A stretch of 6,834 nt of DNA from UBA6987 sp045617825 (lineage in GTDB: Bacteria > Bacillota > Clostridia > Lachnospirales > Lachnospiraceae), in the NCBI GenBank assembly GCA_045617825.1, contig JAZLJI010000078.1, positions 1-6,834 of the forward strand, in the 5' to 3' direction. Below, in pieces: positions 5,436-6,834 of the stretch (its first letter is position 1; the number at the start of each line of letters is the position of its first letter). The position numbers and the translations under genes were made by a program. The notes under the pieces were generated by a model that made no database searches, had not been told where the DNA came from, and saw only the letters and a list, made by a program, of their open reading frames with translations.

Positions 5436-5463
5436 CTATATATCGACAGATTTAGATATATAG
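5436..5463 (+). promoter_or_regulatory. Second ArsR-type operator, before the permease
   Basis: A perfect 9-bp inverted repeat, CTATATATC (5436-5444) and GATATATAG (5455-5463), surrounds a 10-bp centre. On the minus strand it contains AAATCTGTCGATATA (5439-5453), 14 of 15 identical to the promoter operator at 5030-5044; both share ATC-N10-GATATA. It lies 18 bp before the permease start. No clean -35/-10 pair is visible near it, so it may act on a weak internal promoter, as an accessory site for looping, or as a roadblock. Confidence 0.7.
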
Positions 5464-5481
5464 ATTGTTTGGAGGATTTCT

Positions 5482-6477
5482 ATGTGGCAATTCATTCAGG
5501 ATGAGGTCCTGGGAATGAAATGGCTGAACAGGTTGATCGGCTCTATGCTGAGCTCCTTCGGTCTTGACATTGAAAGCCGAATCGGCGGCAGCGTTCAGTT
5601 CTTCCTTTATGACTGCATCAAAATTATGGTGCTTCTGGGTGTGCTGATTTTTATTATTTCGTACATTCAAAGCTATTTTCCGCCGGAGAGAAGCAAAAAG
5701 ATACTCGGCAGATTTCACGGGTTATGGGCGAATTGCATTGCCGCATTACTCGGAACGGTAACACCGTTCTGCTCCTGCTCATCCATTCCGCTGTTTATCG
5801 GCTTTACAAGCGCGGGGCTTCCTCTTGGCGTGACATTCTCGTTTCTGATTTCTTCGCCGATGGTCGATCTCGGCAGCCTTGTATTGCTGATGAGTATATT
5901 CGGCTGGAAGGTCGCCGTACTGTATGTGATTTTCGGTCTTGTGATTGCCGTTGCGGGCGGTACGCTGATTGAGAAACTGCATCTTGAAGATCAGGTCGAG
6001 GAGTTCATTCGTAACGGGAAATCCATTGACCTGCCGCAGGAAGAACTGTGTTTCAAAGACAGATGCAAATACGCATGGGAGCAGGTCTGCGGCACGGCAA
6101 AGAAGGTATTTCCCTATGTGCTGATCGGCGTCGGCATCGGTGCCGTCATTCACAACTGGATTCCCGAAGAGCTGGTAGTAAAAGTTCTCGGTACGGGCAA
6201 TCCGTTCGGCGTATTGATCGCCACAGTAGCCGGTGTTCCGATGTATGCGGACATTTTCGGAACAATCCCGATCGCGGAGGCATTGCTCGCCAAGGGCGCA
6301 CGGCTCGGCGTTGTTTTGTCATTTATGATGGGCGTTACGACCTTGTCTCTGCCATCAATGATTATGCTCCGAAAGGCAGTCAAGCCGAAGCTGCTCGGCA
6401 TATTTATTGCCGTCTGCACAGCAGGTATTATCCTTGTGGGCTATCTGTTCAATGCGATTCAATTTTTAATAATATGA
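5482..6477 (+). CDS. ArsP-type permease (PF03773/DUF318 family)
   Basis: A 331-residue integral membrane protein with about eight hydrophobic segments (roughly 44-62, 82-108, 113-138, 142-162, 208-226, 240-256, 272-290 and 304-326). It has the family signature TPFCSCSS (94-101, C97/C99) followed by IPLFIGFTSAGLPLG, and the second-half GVPMYADIFGTIPIAEALL (251-269). Characterised ArsP proteins such as that of Campylobacter jejuni export trivalent organoarsenicals (methylarsenite, reduced roxarsone), and the paired cysteines fit thiolate handling of the substrate. The cytosolic loop (about 163-205) has three more cysteines: C190, C195 and C203. Its place after an ArsR gene supports metalloid efflux, but many PF03773 members have no known substrate. 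The ATG follows GGAGG (5471-5475) by 6 nt. The stop (6475-6477) overlaps the SD of the next gene. Confidence 0.88.
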   Translation: MWQFIQDEVLGMKWLNRLIGSMLSSFGLDIESRIGGSVQFFLYDCIKIMVLLGVLIFIISYIQSYFPPERSKKILGRFHGLWANCIAALLGTVTPFCSCSSIPLFIGFTSAGLPLGVTFSFLISSPMVDLGSLVLLMSIFGWKVAVLYVIFGLVIAVAGGTLIEKLHLEDQVEEFIRNGKSIDLPQEELCFKDRCKYAWEQVCGTAKKVFPYVLIGVGIGAVIHNWIPEELVVKVLGTGNPFGVLIATVAGVPMYADIFGTIPIAEALLAKGARLGVVLSFMMGVTTLSLPSMIMLRKAVKPKLLGIFIAVCTAGIILVGYLFNAIQFLII

Positions 6478-6487
6478 GGAATTATCA

Positions 6488-6781
6488 ATGGCTAAAAAAT
6501 GGTACCCGGTAATTGATATTACCACTTGCATCGAGTGCGGAACCTGTGTCGGTTTCTGTCAGCACGGTGTTTATGACAAATCAAAAGCACCGACGCCAAA
6601 GGTCAGCAATCCAGAAGGTTGCATCGACCACTGCCACGGCTGCGGCAATCAGTGCCCGGCAGGAGCAATCAGCTATGTCGGAGATGATACGGGCTGGATT
6701 CCGCCTGCTCCCCGCACAAAAGACGGTGCCTCGGATATTCCGAAAATGTCTGACTGTTGCTGCTGCGGAAATATGAAATAA
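6488..6781 (+). CDS. Small 2[4Fe-4S] ferredoxin-like protein with CCCC tail
   Basis: A 97-residue soluble protein with two iron-sulfur motifs. The first is CIECGTCVGFC (14-24: C14, C17, C20, C24); the second uses C45, C49, C52 and C56 (C-x3-C-x2-C-x3-CP). By ferredoxin wiring, C56 completes the first cluster and C24 the second, giving two [4Fe-4S] clusters and a low-potential electron carrier. Beyond the fold, residues 71-97 form a tail ending in four consecutive cysteines (C90-C93), not part of ordinary bacterial ferredoxins; it could bind a soft metal or metalloid, or exchange thiols with a partner. The start is 10 nt after the permease stop, with SD GAGGA (6476-6480) overlapping that stop, so the two are co-translated. 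A role in feeding electrons to reduce an arsenical before export is inference. Confidence 0.85.
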   Translation: MAKKWYPVIDITTCIECGTCVGFCQHGVYDKSKAPTPKVSNPEGCIDHCHGCGNQCPAGAISYVGDDTGWIPPAPRTKDGASDIPKMSDCCCCGNMK

Positions 6782-6803
6782 CACGAATTGGGAGGTGTTT
6801 ATT

Positions 6804-6834
6804 ATGTCACTGTTCGGAAAGAAAAAGGAAGAAA
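6804..6834 (+). CDS. 5' end of next operon gene (partial; possibly thioredoxin-like)
   Basis: An ATG at 6804, 8 nt after GGGAGG (6790-6795), opens MSLFGKKKEE and runs off the window 22 bp after the ferredoxin-like stop. It is clearly the fourth gene of the operon. From memory of similar operons, small thioredoxin-like redox-disulfide proteins (TM0996/MTH895 type) beside PF03773 permeases often start with such a short hydrophobic then lysine-rich leader; ten residues cannot confirm this. Confidence 0.55.
   Translation, partial: MSLFGKKKEE

Overview
The window looks like a chromosomal segment from a low-to-mid-GC anaerobic Firmicute, probably a gut or rumen member of the Clostridia. This is an inference from strong AGGAGG-type ribosome binding sites before almost every gene, sigma-A-like promoters, simple hairpin terminators, and an ArsR/permease/ferredoxin operon without oxygen-linked genes. 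No rRNA, tRNA, transposase or integrase is visible, so the lineage cannot be fixed more closely.

Region 1 (1-3431) is GC-rich. After the last codons of an unidentified gene and its UUCG-loop terminator comes about 280 bp of degenerate GC-rich repeats. Two tandem paralogues follow (381-1802 and 1967-3391). Each encodes a 473-474 residue cytosolic protein of the neutral/alkaline ceramidase-like hydrolase family, about 74% identical by hand alignment. Each copy has its own near-identical promoter, leader hairpin, RBS and terminator, so a whole transcription unit was duplicated rather than just an ORF. The two differ most in the 20 residues straight after the THxHSGP metal-binding motif.

Region 2 (about 3432-4997) is lower in GC and holds a two-gene HipA-type toxin-antitoxin-like module. 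The first gene joins an Xre/HipB-like helix-turn-helix to a C-terminal domain that resembles the N-terminal subdomain of HipA (the separate HipS protein of HipBST systems). The second gene, overlapping by 4 bp with a GTG start, is a short HipA-like kinase that lacks that subdomain. A 20-nt direct repeat overlaps the promoter and probably serves as the autoregulatory operator. A hairpin terminator closes the unit.

Region 3 (about 5019-6834, continuing past the end) is a metalloid-response operon: an ArsR/SmtB repressor with a CxC metal site, an ArsP-type permease (PF03773) with the TPFCSCSS motif, a small 2[4Fe-4S] ferredoxin-like protein with a CCCC tail, and the first residues of a fourth gene. 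The same 15-bp operator-like sequence occurs, in opposite orientations, before the repressor and before the permease. The likely logic is metalloid-relieved repression of an efflux permease with accompanying thiol/iron-sulfur redox proteins; the redox role is inference.
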